The position numbers and the translations under genes are program-made. The notes beneath the pieces were generated by a model that was given only the letters and a program-made list of their open reading frames with translations, was not told the DNA's origin and did not search any database. From Zoroaster sp. YZ-2022 (lineage: Eukaryota; Echinodermata; Asteroidea; Forcipulatida; Zoroasteridae), in contig CM055822.1 of NCBI GenBank assembly GCA_029582265.1, positions 40,321,067-40,385,066 on the forward strand: a DNA stretch of 64,000 nt. Direction: 5' to 3'. The stretch's first letter is position 1. The number at the start of each line of letters is the position of its first letter. Of the stretch, positions 46,101 to 58,983 are shown piece after piece.

Positions 46101-48360
46101 AAATCTCTCAACGAGAGCTGATTTATGTTTACATGTTTTTCTCTAAAACAAAATGTTGGGTGGAGACTGGCACATTAATTTTTATATAAAACTGTTTACA
46201 TGCAGGGCCAACTCCCACTTCCTAGCTCCCCGACCCCCGCCCCGGAACCCAGTCTCCGGATGTGACGACGCTGGGACGAAGTGCGATGTAAAGACCCGTC
46301 CGACAAATCATAATATACCTTCGGAACTTCTGAACCAATATTTCCAGTTTTTCCTCTTTTTCGTCAAAACATTTCAGCAGCACGACGGTTCTTCGTCAAT
46401 AAGTCATATGGTGGATGTGAACTGGACGTTGGGTGGCTGATTGTAATTGATGAAGCATTATCAGTTTGTGAATGGAATATGCAGTTGACAATATACCACC
46501 TGCCATACTATACAGCACAACCAGGCAGGCGCAGCTCTCATATGGAACGATACTGTAAATGGTGAAAGATAAACAATTAAACATGTATCGCCCGTGTTTT
46601 CTGCTATGTTACTGAAAATTTTCTGAAAATGTTGAGTTTCATTGGATTGAAACATCGATGAGTTACAGACAGAAAAGACAGAAAAAGAAAACAATATTTT
46701 AATAAAATACGTCCAGAAGCTTAGTTTAACAGCAAGTAAGAGACAAGAATCAATTTATGGTGGGAACATGTCATCAATTAAATAAAATTGTATTTACTGT
46801 AAAACCGTGGTTCTCATGATTATTTTGATTAATGTTGTTATTTTTCCTCGGGTAAAAACCAATGTTCCAAGTTGTAAAAAATACTATTCGGAATGCATCT
46901 CAAATAAGAAGTCCATGTTTGGAGTGTAGGGCAATCAAAACCTGTAGCTACCCTCCCAAACCCCTGGACACCTCCATTCAATGTTGAAGAAAAACAATTT
47001 CTCATTGGAAACATTTAAGGCAGCGTGATATCCCAGCTAAATTCAAAACGCCCAACATTGGACGGGAGGAAAGGGACGGAGCTTTCTCTGAGTTTTTTAC
47101 TTTTTGATTGTTGCTTGTATTGTAGTGTTCGTACCTTGAGTGGATTTAGCCTTATTTTGGGGCGAATAACCACACCATTATTTTTAAAGAGTACATCAAC
47201 GATTTGGTCCTTCTAATTATCTGATAATTATTTTTTAATTTTATTTTTTTTATAATTTTGTTTGGCAATTATTGAAGTGTATCAAATAAATAAATGTTGA
47301 AAAGATATGAATAAAATATGAATGTATACATTTAGTTGTATTTGTCAATTTCTTTATTTCCAATTTGTTTACAGATGGAACGATAGGCAGGGGCGGATTA
47401 CTTGACCATCCACGTTGATACTTCGGAGTGAGGGTATGCCTAATGCCCATAAACACCAGGATATTTTCTGGTCTCTCAGAGAATCTGTGTTCGGCTAAAT
47501 AATTACATAATAGATAAAGAAGATCAAGCATTTCAATTTTCTTTTCCAATTTCTCTTGATAATTTTGATTCAATATTCACGTAGTGACACTTATAAATCA
47601 TGTTGACATCATTAATATGTATAGATAGATGACATTCTTTTCATCATTAATTTGATATAATGATTATAGAAAACACAATGGTGTTTCCACAAGGTGGTAT
47701 ATAATGCCCCCCCCCCACCTCCAACAACATCACACTCCAACAAAAGAGATATAAAGGGAAGGCATTGACAATAGACATACTAACATCACTATATTGCTGA
47801 ATGTAAAGCGGAGCTGGGTCACGTGTGATTAATATATATATTATGAAAAGTGAAACATTTAAGATATCGCACTTTTTGTGGGGAGGTTCTCCCTGAACAA
47901 TTCTGGATCCGCCCTGGAGCTGTGAAATAATCCCACATTTCTAAGTTGTGATAAGGCAATTTACGTTTTGCGTATTAAAAATTAAGAATAATTCAACTCA
48001 TCTTTCGAGTTTAATGGTCCTACGGCATCAGTAATGTTCCAAATCTAAAAACTTGTATTTTAAAAAGTAAACTTAATACTCTCGTTTTCCAGAAAGCATT
48101 GTGTATCTTATATTTATTGCAATGTTAATGATTCCTTAATATTTAATGTTTTGTATCGACAACCTATGTTATAACGTACTGTTATAATGATTGTTGATGT
48201 ATTTTGACTCATTTTTTGAAGATGTTATAGAGAGTTTTAAGCAAATATCAATAATTGAGCTTTCTCCCTGTTAGTTAGAGAGTATCTGTCATAATGACAC
48301 TCCAAACAACCTAAAGATGTATTATTATCTTATTACTCACAGCAAAATATTGTAAAACAT
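43171..48360. other. Non-coding stretch with weak repeats
   Basis: No convincing gene. A C-run occurs at 47708-47716. Around 45090-45770 a loosely repeated block of roughly 230 bases recurs three times (…GCCCACC../CCCGCCCATAAAAGG/..CTCGCCCACTGAATAGGGC…). CAGGGGCGGAT at 47389 and GGATCCGCCCTGG at 47903 look like opposite ends of a hAT MITE of about 530 bases, but no 8-bp duplication was found. Confidence 0.4.
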
Positions 48361-48365
48361 TTTTT

Positions 48366-48640
48366 CCCGAAACCCCTTTGTCTCAAATTCAGAATAGTCT
48401 ACAGGTCCACTAGGGATACAAATAGTCCATATTACCGTTAACACGTTGCAACACTGCTGATATGTTCGCCCGCATTTATTACATAATTATGACCTATTAT
48501 TAGGGTGATTTTGTCCACTGAAGGTACGACTTTACCAATGGCGACAATAGGGAAGGCGATTGACAGAAACGTAAGAGGACTCATTCCGTCAGTGGGCCCT
48601 AGGCTTTTTCTGAATTAGAGAGAGAAAGAAGGTTTGGACA
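48366..48640. repeat. MITE-like inverted repeat
   Basis: CCCTTTGTCTCAAATTCAGAA near 48371 pairs, with mismatches, with ...TTTTTCTGAATTAGAGAGAG near 48605. The GGTCCACTAGGG/GGGCCCTAGG inner parts also correspond. A related single end lies at about 44276 (TTTTTGTCTCGAATTCAGAA). Probably a small DNA transposon family. Confidence 0.5.
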
Positions 48641-49668
48641 AAATGACTTTTAATAATCGTTTACTGTGAGATTTGATATTAAAACGTTTGGTGTTTATAC
48701 TTTCCTTATGATATAACCCTCTCGTGACAGGGAAAATTGAAGTTATGCTTGGTTAGATCTGCATTGATCATGTTGTATTTAAAAGTGTGCGGTATAAATG
48801 TTATTATTATGATGTTCTGTCATTCACAAGCAAAATAAAGAAAATGCATTTAGATGATTGTGTACTCATTCTAATTCTGGAATTAATTCAAGATCGAACA
48901 CTTTTTCCTGAATTGAATTAAAATAATTCTCGCTTTTTCTTTAAATGTTATATTATAGAGAAGAGTAATACCGTCATCAGCTTAAGTTTACATTAATTGT
49001 TGACCATTTGGTTATATATTTAAATGTTGTACCTTACCAAAAGATATGCTGAACAAATACCTTCTCTTGGTAGATACATAGATTGGGTGTTGGAACCCGC
49101 TTCTTAGTATTTGTGTTTAGAATTTTTGAGTCAGTTCGAAAAAAAATAGATTTTTGGTCTATGTTTTCAGCACTCTAAAGGTATTACAATCCTTCTGGAT
49201 TATTTAAAAGTTATATTTAATAATTGATGCGAACATTTAAAATGGACAACTTTCATGTAGATTCACCGGTGAGATTTTGTACAATGGTGAACAAAAACGC
49301 GCGCTGTTAGACATACAATATTATATACAATCTGCCTGGATGAGGATAAACCAACTTATACCGAGTGTCGTAGCTGATGAGTCCCCTCCCTCCTCAAATC
49401 CAGCAGCAGTCGATCAGAATTTGCAACAGATTTTGATACTTTTAGGTTTTTACATTGAGGATGCATTCATACACTACTTCCCAGTTATATAAAAATGCCA
49501 TGTCTCATTATCATGTTTTTGCATTTAGTGTGTTCGATCCTTGCGGGTTCTGCAGTGTACAACAGTTAAATAATTCAGCGTTCTATTTAATTAGTCTTGC
49601 GTCATTAAATTTGCGTGTCTTGAAAATAATGTCTATTATTAATGTAAATATAATGACAATAATGGGGG

Positions 49669-51687
49669 TAGGGCTGTGCCGGGTATCTGGGTATCCGGAT
49701 ACCCGACCGAAACTGTCATTACCCGGTTCCGTTTTTCGGTTCCGAGTACCCGTAAACGACTTTTTAAAATTGGGACTTACCATTTCAGCGGTGTGAACAG
49801 AAATGTTTGACTATTGAACAATGTACTGTTTACACTTTTAGGAGCAATTTATTCAAGATAACGCCTTTGTAGTATTTTTACGGACATTTTTCCATACACT
49901 TTTTTTCCAACCGATACATTGTATCTAATCATTAAGACTCAAATAGCCTGGCTGCGGCATGCTACAACAAAACAAGTATCAAACTAGCTGCTCATGATGG
50001 AATGTTTGCCTTATTGTTCACAGTAATTGGATTAGTGGGACAATAACTGTTGGTTTATGGTCTGCACTGAGTGTGCACCCATGATGTGTTAATCAGAGGG
50101 GATATTATTATCGGGGACGTCCACATTAATTGTTGTCGTAATAAAAAGTAGTGTTGAAATTGGTTTTGTTGTGTAATTATTTTGATGTGCCACTGACCCA
50201 TCCCTCAGCATAAGGTCACCAACATTTACATTTATTTTACCCGCCGATACCGAGCTCTCTTGCTGTATTACATTTGCCGAACAAGGTAACAGTTTGTTTC
50301 AAAGAAAAGAAAGAGATAAAAAGGAGGTGTTAAGTCGGTCATTGTCTTTGAAAAACCAACGGTAGGATCCATAATCAGTCGGATTTGAAAGGTATTATTA
50401 GTTGCGGGTTTGATCCCTTTCGAATTGGGCAGCATATTTTTACAATCACCTAATCTCCTATCAGTTGAAAAAGACGTTTATGAGGGACGAAATGCGGTTT
50501 GCCTTATGATGAGCTATGAATTATGGATCGTCAAACATTGATGGAGGGGAGCAAATTGGCTGAATACTAATTAAAAGTAGACAAAACTTACACCGATGCG
50601 TTTTGTTGAAGTTATTTTACCGATGAGTGCGCATCCTAAATTTTAGACTCATTTGCCGACTGGACCGATCAACACGATGCCACGTTCAACAGGGAATAGG
50701 TCAAGTTTGGTCCCATTTTGAGAAAAAGGGCCCAAAGTGGTAAAGATTATCATTCTTTCAAGAAACAATGTTTATTGACAGGTTTATTGACATTTAACTA
50801 AAGTTCATTGTGAGTAGAAACATATTAATATTCAAGTTCTGATTTTAGATTCGTTAATCTTTTTGCAGTTTGTTGGTTTAATAATATCAAATATTATTTT
50901 AGTACGCAAAATCATGTCCTTATCCAAAAGCCAACATGGCGTACGGGATATCCTTATTTAGAAGGCAGGGGGCGCGGCAAGGCGCAAGCACATGAATGTT
51001 TTCTCACAACGGGTTAGTTCCGCCCACATCGCCTTTGACCAATGACATTATTCAACACGTGTTTTGTGAGCTATGAACATTAAACTCAACTTGCTATACG
51101 CATGCTCTGATCCAAAAGCCAACATGGCGTGCGGGATATCCTCTTATTTAGAAGGCAGGGCGCGGCAAGGCGCAAGCACATGAATCGTTTTCCCACAACG
51201 GGTTAGTCTCCGCCCACATCGCCTTTGACCAATGACATTATTCAGCACGTGTTTGCAGACATGTGAACATTAAAGTGAACTTGCTATACGCATGCGCTCT
51301 GATCACGCACGCACCAGTGATTATTGTCTTCTGATGATGGAGTCACTCCTGAGCACAGTCACGTGCGAGGGGCCGCTGTAGCTGCGTGATGCACCGGACA
51401 TGCGATGCGCGCGTGTGATCGAATTTTTTACGGTTTTATTTCTCAGAAATAACTTTCCGTTAATTAAGACAATATTTTGTCACCAATATGTTATACTTTA
51501 ATAAAGATCCGAATTAAATAAGGTATCCTCTGTATTATAAAGGTCAATTTTGTTAACGTTTACATGTATTTGTACACAAAGGAGGCATAAGTTTTCAACA
51601 AGAATGAAAACGGGTATCCAGGTATCCGAAACTTTCCTGATTTCGGGTATCCGGTTTCCAAAAAATATCCGAAAACGCACAGCCCTA
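49669..51687. mobile_element. Non-autonomous hAT-like element with internal duplication
   Basis: Begins TAGGGCTGTGCCGGGTATC and ends with the inverted ...GCACAGCCCTA. The flanks AATGGGGG (49661-49668) and AATGGGGA (51688-51695) are 7/8 identical, as for an 8-bp hAT duplication. The subterminal regions repeat GGTATCCGG/CGGGTATCC motifs. Inside, about 187 bases starting CCAAAAGCCAACATGGCGT occur twice in tandem (50926 and 51115). No transposase. Confidence 0.8.
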
Positions 51688-51695
51688 AATGGGGA

Positions 51696-53337
51696 ACAAC
51701 GTATACTGCTGAATTGTGTTAATTATAGATGTACACATGCGCAGTAATTTCATAGATATACTTCACTGTCAATTTAGTTTGTAAAGGAAAGTTACTTCAG
51801 AAAAATGTGGTGTTAAAAGCTACACCGATTGGTGTTCATATAACTTTGACACCACTGTTGTTATTTTAACACCACACGGTTTGCAGAGTACAGCATTGAT
51901 AATGTTGGCATTACTGATTCAACGAGTAAACTGATATACAACGTAACTGGAATTATCTTGTCCTTATTGGAAGTAAAGATTATCAAATAAATTTGAATTC
52001 CATTTCACATCCAAAAGACTCCTGCCAACAAAACATTCATTTTAATCTTGAAACACCAATGCTTTATTTGTTATGTCATGAAAAGAAGTTTATAAGGGTA
52101 TGATTGCCACCACCTCTTACAGGATCCTTTAAAGACTGATTTCATAGGTATAGTATGTATTATGTATTTGACTCTGTTCTGTTATGAAGGAAGTTATTGA
52201 CTTTCAAAACCACGAAATTGTGCTTGAAAAATGCTTATCTCCAATAAGGACAACTTGTTTCCAATCGCGTTATACTCTCTTCTGGATCAAGATATACATT
52301 GAGAGCAACCAATCTGTGAAAGTTTCAGCTTCTTACGTTATGCAAATTCATTTGTTGTTGTATTTCATTCTGAAGTGGAATTTAGGAAAGAAGATACTCT
52401 TTTCCTATATAACTTTGAACTGGAAATGCTTGTAATTCTCTTATAAAAACCCAGTACCTCAGACAAAATTATTTCTAGGGGAAGATTGATATCATCATCA
52501 GCTTGACACCAAGTGAAGTTTCTAATTACAATTAAATCATTTTGTTATTCTGATTTTTATACCAATCTTGATATACGCTTAACTGGTACTCTTCTATATT
52601 CCTCATAGATTGAAAGTAATCACCGACTGAATCATTCTCAAACTTTTTTCAAAGCTTGTTTTACAATTAAGCCAATGTTTATATATAGTTTGATTTTGTT
52701 TTATTGAGAAATAAAGACTTATTTTTTTTGTATAAATGTTTGCATTTTTGTATAAATGTTATAATATATTGATTTGTAAAGAGACATTTTCAAAGGAAGT
52801 AGCCGAATATAAACACCAATGTTATAGTTTGTAACACCACCGTTTTTGTAGTGTATAATATTGAGTACTAGAGCTAGACTATCTAATTGACGAATTATCA
52901 CCTCAAAGCTTACTTGATGTCAAGTTGGTACAAGGATCAATCATCCTAGAAGTTATTCCGTTCAAAAATGCTTTCATCTTAATAGAGAACATAATTATCG
53001 TTATGTCAGAAAACGTTGCCTTTCATGTAAATGCAAAGGTGTAACACAGGCCCTACCTTGTTTTTTGACCGTTTCCATATTGCTTGACAAACATTTTTGT
53101 TTGGCGAAATATCGTTAACTTGATTCCAATCTTTATGCAAAACTCATCTATAACACTTTACGATTTCTTTTGTAATTAAAATAGTGTGCAATGAATTTGT
53201 ATACACGTTATAGATGGAACATCACTAGTAACTGCGATAATATGTGGACACTCCTGCAAAAAGATCTGTCACTAGATTCAATTCATTAGGACTTAATTTC
53301 AATCTGAGGATTTGAAGATTTGCATGGTGGAAGTTAA
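51696..53337. other. AT-rich non-coding stretch
   Basis: No gene. ACACCA/TGGTGT-rich clusters at 51810-51880 and 52815-52850 resemble the repeat family at 60.5-63.4 kb. Confidence 0.4.
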
Positions 53338-53820
53338 GGAGTAAGGTTTGCAGGTAGCATCTTTTAAACAATATCTTAGGGAGTTGCTACCTCTAGACTC
53401 AGGCATTCTCCAGAAGACGACCAGATCAGTATACTGATCGAAACGTCCGAGATTTTCCCCACCAGTTCTTCAGAACCACAATTATTATCGCTCCAAAAGT
53501 CCTTTTCACACATGTCAAAATCTACACTGATTCAATCCGTGTCGACTCCATGTTAGTTTCCAACACGGTTCAACAACGCATTTCGTTCACACTTGCTACA
53601 CTTGAACCCAACATTTGCGCTTACACGTGTAACTGATTGGAATTCTCTACACGGGTTGAGAGCTCTCAACACACTTCCCAAGCAGGGTTGGTTTAGACAC
53701 GGATCGAACACTCTACAGAGGTGAACGGGTCGGAACCCATGTCCAACACGGAGATTTTTCCGTAGTAAGAACAAACCTTAAGATATTGTTTACATGAAAG
53801 CACCGCAAACCTTACTCCTA
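53338..53820. mobile_element. Fold-back element carrying a CGAAACGTC repeat
   Basis: AGGAGTAAGGTTTGCAGGTAGC at 53338 and the inverse GCACCGCAAACCTTACTCCT at about 53801 are the ends. TAAACAATATCTTA also pairs about 20 bases further in. Inside lie copy 3 of the dispersed repeat (53405-53490, with TATACTGATCGAAACGTC and GTTCTTCAGAACC) and a set of CAACACGG units. Length about 480 bases; class unknown. Confidence 0.65.
53405..53490 (+). repeat. Dispersed CGAAACGTC repeat, copy 3 (best copy)
   Basis: …CCAGAAGACGACCAGATCAGTATACTGATCGAAACGTCC…CCAGTTCTTCAGAACC… It contains a perfect dyad, GATCAGTATACTGATC, and a second one, GGTTCTGAAGAACTGG, read in reverse. This matches the partial copies at 26370 and 31518. 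Confidence 0.7.
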
Positions 53821-54973
53821 AATATTGATTATGCATTTAAGAGGGTGTTTGATGTCATCACCAAAGAGAGATCATAAGGTTGTATTTATATGCTATAAGA
53901 CTTTTGGGAAATTCTTAAATTTAAATTTGATTTAAATGTGCTGTTAAAACAAATTATATAGGCCTTCTCAACTTCATCTCAATATCTCAATAAATGCATT
54001 TGTTTTAATCTCTAAATAAAGCGGACCCTTTGTTTTTGTAATATTAGTCCTCCCTGACTATTTAGTGAAAACAAGTCAAATTACTTGAGCGGGAGTTGAA
54101 CCCAGACGACCTACCGGCGCTCTATTAAATAAAATTAATAAAAACAATTTATAACATAAAATTATAAAAAATTTGACCATCTGCATAGAAGGCGAACGTT
54201 CTAACCACTGGACTGTCATGCCTGCCACTTGAATTTCTAGGTGAACTAATTATAGAATAATCTTTTTATATTAGCTTTTCTAAAATGATGGACAATTCTT
54301 TAATACAGAAAAAATACTGCATCCGGACTGAGGTCCAATTTTTGTGCATTCAAATTTAATTGCCATTGTCTTATATATAATAAACTGTTTTGAAAACTGT
54401 TCCTTCACAGATAAAAAATCTCCAATTTTTTTTGTGCTATTTCTCCCTCTAGCTTTTTGACCCAATCTCCCTTTCACCCTTTTCTGACTCAGTCTCAGCT
54501 TATTGTCTTGCTCAACACCGCTTGAAAATGAAAAATTCACTATATGAATCACCCTCCCTTTTGATGGCTCAAGACAATGCTACTGAATAGAGCCTCAAAT
54601 AGTGTCTAAAGGGGTGAAGCTGTATACGTCACCATGTTGGCTAGCCCAAATATGGACTCCGTATTATCTGTATATTATTTTTGATTTCTTTTTTTAATTT
54701 TTTTAAAAGTCTTACATGTGGGGAGGCTGAAACTCTGTACTAAAACTCCATGATAAACTATAATGACATCGCTGAGGTTTGAATTTCAAACATCATTTTT
54801 ACTAAGTCATTTTATTGTAAGAAATCCTAGAGTTTCGATGGTTGTGTAACGTCATTCCATAGTGCATTAGCGCAGATTGTGCGTGTAGCGACAAAACGGC
54901 GGCGTTTGTGCAGTTTGAGTAAATAAAACAATTCCACACAGCAGGTTTCATGGGTTTTGTCGTAACGCTCAAG
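53821..54973. other. Non-coding stretch
   Basis: Apart from the SINE-like segment at 54085-54230, no gene or repeat was recognised. Confidence 0.4.
54085..54230 (-). repeat. tRNA-derived SINE with an internal AT insertion
   Basis: Read on the minus strand, CATGACAGTCCAGTGGTTAG (A-box side, about 54218-54199) and GTCTGGGTTCAACTCCCG (B box, about 54108-54091) are the two halves of a pol III promoter. They are held about 70 bases too far apart by AT-rich DNA (54122-54180). Confidence 0.55.
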
Positions 54974-55237
54974 TCGTCCCTAATTTGCCATAGTGACCAA
55001 TCCTAATTAAGTTGGCATAGTGACCAATGCGGTATTGGTCACTTACAAATTATTAAAAATAGCCAGATGATAGAGCATCTCGTCATTTGAGATGCATGCT
55101 CTATCTCTAAAACTATAAGGATTACATGCATGTGGATTATATACAATGGTACGTCTCTTCCTAGAATGTACTATCATGGGCGGAAAGACTAAAAAATGAA
55201 AAAAGTCGGATTGGTCACTATGGCAAATTAGGGACGA
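54974..55237. mobile_element. MITE with about 31-bp TIRs
   Basis: TCGTCCCTAATTTGCCATAG at 54974 (continuing TGACCAATCC) is exactly inverted at the right end (GGATTGGTCA…GGGACGA, ending 55237). CATAGTGACCAAT is repeated once more inside (about 55016). No coding capacity. The target duplication is ambiguous (AAG on both sides is possible). Confidence 0.8.
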
Positions 55238-55402
55238 AGTGACGAACAGCCATCAAAAACTAAAGTAATTCTTTTTAAAGAGCCCCAAAAAGGTATCTGG
55301 TTTCTGGTTTTAGGTCGGCTTCAAAATCGGTGTGGTGACGCGCTTTTTCTTCTGTTTCTTCGTTTGTTTTGTTTGTTTTGTTTTTGGTTTAAAAAAATTT
55401 GT

Positions 55403-55434
<32 letters not shown>

Positions 55435-57119
55435 GTTGTGTTTTTTTTGCAAAAGGTGAAATACGTGATATATGTATACACTGTTTAATATTGGAACCAG
55501 AAAAACAATTCTCGTACACAATGTATGGTGGCTAAGAGAAGCGTCACACATCGGGAAAAAACATTCATACCTCTAAGTGAAAAAAAGTCTCGTTTTAAAA
55601 CACAGCACGGCAGAATTTCCCAATCGATCAGCAATTTTGGCTGCGTAATTGGACATCGTTTCATTGAAGAAAAAACAAAAAACTAAAACAAGACAAAAAA
55701 AAGGAACCGGATACTTTTTTGGATTTTTGGGACTATTTCATTAAAACACTTAGTGAATATAATATTTTTGAAATTCAAACCTTGCATAATATGCATTGTA
55801 TTTGGTGATGGAATTTTACTGACAAGTTACAGCAGCTTTTACACAAATAAAAATTTAAAAAAATCATGGAAAACATGTTTTCTTTTTAAATCCTGGATGG
55901 ACGTTACGAAGGTGAAAGTCCAACATAGGCTGGGTACCGTAAGTCAGTTGGCCTATTGGATCCGGGACTGTACGTTCCCCTCCTCCGGCCATGCACAAAG
56001 GGGAAAATGAGAGGGGTACAGAGTGTGTCAGTGAGGTTGATTCCACAATTCGTTTCTATTCTTCCCATGTATGCAGACTGTATGCAGCTGTTTACATAAG
56101 TCAAACCCGTGATACATTATATAGGGCTTATTATGATGATGATGAGCGACAGCTTGACAGTTTCATGGTCACAAACAATGAAATGAAGCCAAACCATGCT
56201 GATGAAAAACTGAAAATAAGTTAAAAATAAGAGATTTGATTAATATTTGATGGCACAGGAAGCTAACTGTCAGGAAGCTAACTGTCAGGAAGCTAACGTA
56301 TGAACACAAGTGAGACACAATGGCACAAGAGCAATCCGAACTGAACGAAAATGCTATAGAGATTCAAGTTAATCAAACAACGAGCAAGTCAACTGGAAAA
56401 AGATGTCGAAGACGCCAAACACAGAACACATTGGTTTTGATACCAGTCTATTCTCCTTACTCGTACTCTTTAATTTATGTTTGAAGTTCACATCACTCAG
56501 TGCAATATGCCATAAGTTTTTTTTCAAACACCTCTTTATGAACGACAAATTGACGAGGCTTTAACCGACCTCAACTTGGACCCACTAAGCTAACCCTTTC
56601 AGTTACCAAGACCAATTTTTCAATTATGCCTTGGGTACCACACTCATTTCTTTTTTCATGTTCACTTGGTTACCACAGGACTTTGGCAAGATTTCATTGT
56701 ATAGCGCCCTCACGATGTTGATGCATTGCAAGAGCAATTTCTCTATTGTTAACAACACAGGTGTCATAATGATTTACCTCTGAACCATGAAATCAACTTT
56801 ATAATAAAAATACCAATTATGTTGACCTACATTAAAATGGCAAAACACTGTTATTGGGGGTTTTATTACAGTATTGTGACTTATACAGTAAGGAAACTGA
56901 CTTTACAATTTTTTAATCTATTTTGTTTGAGCAAAAATACTGAACGGGGACCTGAATCTCAGGCTTGAACCTTTCCAAAGCTTCAAGTTTTCCCCGTTCA
57001 ATGTTGGACAATCTGGGCTTTGGCGGTGTGCGTGCATCCACATCAACATTGAAACGGGGAGGGAGGAGGAGAAGTGTGGAATTAAAGTGAAATCACATGT
57101 ACATGTATACAACCAAAAG
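55238..57119. other. Non-coding stretch
   Basis: T-rich low complexity at 55340-55450 gives spurious frames. A 17-base unit CAGGAAGCTAACTGT recurs three times at 56257-56299. No gene supported; the piggyBac end should lie in or next to this region. Confidence 0.4.
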
Positions 57120-58983
57120 TAGTTGGGCAATAAGACAGATCATTGGGTATGAAAATTCTCAAACAGGAACAACACATTGGCTTATTACACTGTTTACACA
57201 GATCATACGCGTTTGTGTTCTCTTTGTTCTAGTACTGCGTAAACAACACAGTCGTTTTTTGCTGGAGACATTTTTCCAGGATAGTGTTGTTGACATGAAA
57301 AGGGCCTGAAGCACATGGAAGTTGGCTTGCATGATGTACGGTCATACTTCCAGGTGGATAAAAGTTCTTCGATTACCTTTACCCTAAAATCCAAATGGGA
57401 AAGGTGATGGTTTTGTGGAGAAATATGGTGTTGCATATACCACAGTAGCATTCAGAAACAGATGTCAAGAATGTTTACGAATACTCTTTCCACCATTTCA
57501 TTGTTCTGTGTGGATGAGAGGTAATACTGCACAATTTGTGCTGCCAGATATCAGTTCCTCCATGTATTTATTGTAATCACTGCAAACTACAGAAGGTTTT
57601 TTAATGTCGCGATGTCCGGTTAAACTGTTTTTACAAACGAATCTGCTTAGGTGGTGACACTGCAATTCCCGTAATTTGTCAAGAGAGTTACACGCTTTGT
57701 GTCTTGCCAGAGCGACGCAAAGTTGGCCCACCTTTGTATAAAACCGGGGGTCTTCTGTGTTTTTCATTGGAAACTTTTGGGATGAGCAAAATCAGGAATT
57801 CCTTGTGTGGTCCTTAAGCGCACAGTTCCACAAACTCCAAATCCTAGCTGTGATAACTTTGAGACCAGAGCTGGGCTGTTGTACCAATTATCCATGAAAA
57901 TGACCCCATGACCCTTGTGTTCCAGTCCTTTCCACTCAGATCCAGCGACAACCTGGCCTGCCTGCATGAATAACAGGATGGATGGTAAGTGTTGCCATGG
58001 TTGCAGCATGCACAGTGGAGGGTTGAATTGTTGCTGTGCTTGGCTCGAGACCCTGTGAACATCTTCCAAGCACACGTATACCCGGATTCGGACTCATTTA
58101 AAGAGAAGCATTTCATTCCCCACTTGTTGGCCTTTCATGGTAAGTAACGCTTAAAGCTCAGTCGTCCTTTAAACTTGGCCATACTCTCTCGTCTGGTGAG
58201 AGGTTTCGTCCAGGGCTGTATAGTATTTTGAGAAAGGTTGGCAGTACAATGTCGAGTAAAGGGCGAAGTTTTGCTAGTTTGTCGGTAGGGCTGCTCGACT
58301 TGAGCTCTGTTGTTGGCTAGGTGAAAACATCTAAGGATTGCAGTGAATCTGTTGTGGGACATAGATGACGGATACATACCGGACTTCGAAAGAACATCTG
58401 ACATGTGACCAGTGCATGCTGTATCGAAGGCTCTTTTATTTGATGCCTCATGCAAAGTAATAATGTTCCACGAATGCCATCATTTCAGGAATATTTGTTG
58501 GAGTCCAAGCGGACTGACGATTGGTTGGGTTTTACCGCAAGCAAGTTTGCTCAGCATATCGATTTGTCTCCGTCACCATCAGCTCCCCAGGTCGCTTGAC
58601 AGAAGTAGTGTTGTTCGAAAAATTTGGAAAGGTGTATAGTTACTCCAAATCTTCAGTCGTTCCCTGTTTCCACTATGAATTGCATGGGTTTCTTCGTGTA
58701 TCCTTGTTATGTGCGTTTCACACCAACCAGACCGGTAGTTTGGCTTTTTCCGATGATGATGATGATGTCCAGGGACGCATTCCTCTTTCACTATCATCCG
58801 ACTCGGTGTAGAATCCTCGTCCAGAAGATAAGACATATCTGACCCACTATCTGCGAAGAGTTCTTCCAAAATGTGCACTTCCATCGGCCGTCCATAGCTA
58901 TCAATGGCACGCAAAAGAATTTCGCGGGCGTCCTTTTTCAGCCAATCAGAAAACACTCTGTCAATTGAGGGCGCTATTGACAT
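57120..58983 (-). pseudogene. Decayed piggyBac-type transposase (PGBD-like)
   Basis: Read on the minus strand from ATG 58983. An acidic N-terminal region is followed by GMYPSSMSHNRFTAILRCFH (about 58370), then PDE (in a shifted frame) with FKGRLSFKRYLP, SGYTCAWKMFTG, GHGVIFMDNWYNSPALVSKL, CGTVRLRTTQG and KKPSVVCSDYNKYM (about 57590). At the C-terminus, in another frame near 57140-57200, is YDLCKQCNKPMCCSCL, the cysteine-rich DNA-binding finger. These are ordered landmarks of piggyBac transposases. The third catalytic Asp after NKYM is lost to a frameshift, and several indels break the protein. TTAA-flanked ends were not found. It could also be a domesticated PGBD gene hit by sequencing errors. 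Confidence 0.8.

Noticed and set aside
55321..55551. ORFs on both strands around 55.3-55.5 kb
   Set aside because: They are low-complexity Phe/Val or Lys/Gln/Thr-rich translations of a T-rich tract (TTTTGTTTTG repeats).
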